This document shows, piece after piece, positions 63,401-64,000 of a stretch of 64,000 bases of DNA. The position numbers and the translations under genes are program-made. Source of the stretch: Todiramphus chloris collaris (taxonomy: Eukaryota > Chordata > Aves > Coraciiformes > Alcedinidae). The stretch lies in NCBI GenBank assembly GCA_025345505.1, contig JANVCC010000021.1:30943365-31007364 (forward strand), given 5' to 3'. The notes beneath the pieces are model-generated. The model did no database searches and was not told where the DNA came from. It saw only the letters and a list, made by a program, of their open reading frames with translations. Within the stretch, counting starts at the first letter, position 1. The number at the start of each line of letters is the position of its first letter.

Positions 63401-64000
63401 TGCCTTCTGATTAATATATCCTTCTTATCTGATGGTACTAAAAATGTTAAAGTAGAAGCAAACTCTCCATCTGTGGAGGCAGCCTATATAGAAAAGAGTT
63501 CTTGCTTGGTTATAGTTTTTACTGGTTCTATGATTTTCTGCATTTAGAAGACTTAAATTTAATGACTACCATTAACCATAAATGCTGCAGTAGTTAATTC
63601 TGTTCTCAAGCTTTAAATATATCTAGCAGTTGTGGGTACTGAATGAGTAATAATCTACTACTTAGGCTCCCAGGCTGTATCCAAAGAATCTTTGTTAGAA
63701 GCCAGATGTCTACATCTGTATTTTATAAGTTGAATAAATACATATACAATATTTTATCAGTGATATAAACAATATCTATACACAGGCACACAAACACACA
63801 CAGACATATACACATATTCACACTGTAAATATCTAAATAATTACTTCCCATTAGGTGACATAGCACTCAGTGAAGTATTTTGAAGTGTTACCTTAAATTT
63901 GACAAATACTCTTTTGACAGGCTCAATTTTTAATTTATAAGCTGAAGGATAATCAAGACTAATTTAAGTTATAATTATTCCATATAATATCTGGAATAGA
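60489..64000. other. AT-rich unique DNA
   Basis: No mobile element recognised. CA-rich run at about 63781-63815. Two minus-strand segments, 63291-63349 (perfect AAG|GTAAGT donor) and 63892-63941 (strong acceptor, weak donor), are open. Their phases do not join each other, so they are not supported as consecutive exons. Confidence 0.5.

Noticed and set aside
1-64000. CRISPR arrays, tRNA or rRNA genes, bacterial operons, plasmid or phage origin
   Set aside because: No direct-repeat/spacer pattern or operon layout was seen. The repeat content is that of a bird nuclear genome. I could not run a structural tRNA search.

Overview
The window looks like AT-rich, gene-poor avian nuclear DNA, either a large intergenic stretch or long introns. 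The evidence is its interspersed repeats. At least a dozen CR1 (chicken repeat 1) LINE copies are present, most of them 5'-truncated and ending in the typical ATTCTATG-like 3' tail. There are also nine solo LTRs of avian endogenous retroviruses, almost all with 5- or 6-bp target-site duplications (TSDs). No mammalian SINEs or L1s, no bacterial-style operons and no continuous protein-coding gene were found. I cannot fix the species from sequence alone; a neoavian or passerine bird is an inference.

Layout: 1-3520 unique AT-rich DNA; 3521-4890 two short minus-strand CR1 3' ends; 5744-6466 solo LTR (family A); 6467-10439 unique DNA with one odd open frame (8949-9164); 10440-12032 a CR1 interrupted by a family-A LTR; 12610-13918 an older CR1 keeping reverse-transcriptase sequence; 13919-20122 unique DNA with a long pyrimidine tract; 20123-20787 solo LTR (family B); 21385-22082 a CR1 whose tail has expanded into pentamer repeats; 24864-25259 solo LTR (family C); 25530-25951 CR1; 25952-32204 unique DNA with one CTCF-like motif; 32205-33967 an ancient CR1 next to a younger CR1 with an internal 71-bp duplication; 36678-37425 and 39473-40196 two more family-A LTRs around a CR1 piece (38295-38885); 40288-41063 a fairly intact CR1 3' end; 43626-44205 a second family-B LTR; 44499-47215 the longest CR1, split by LTR D and carrying an internal deletion; 47216-59773 unique DNA; 59774-60488 a CR1 split by an ERVK-like LTR with a perfect 28-bp palindrome; 60489-64000 unique DNA.

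Nothing here works as a gene system. The content is a layered transposon record: CR1 insertions first, then LTR elements, three of them inside CR1 copies, then recombination down to solo LTRs. I found no internal retroviral gag, pol or env sequence. A few short open frames flanked by good splice-site sequences are listed as low-confidence exon candidates. Similar peptides appear by chance on both strands, so none is called a gene. I see no convincing undescribed biological system.
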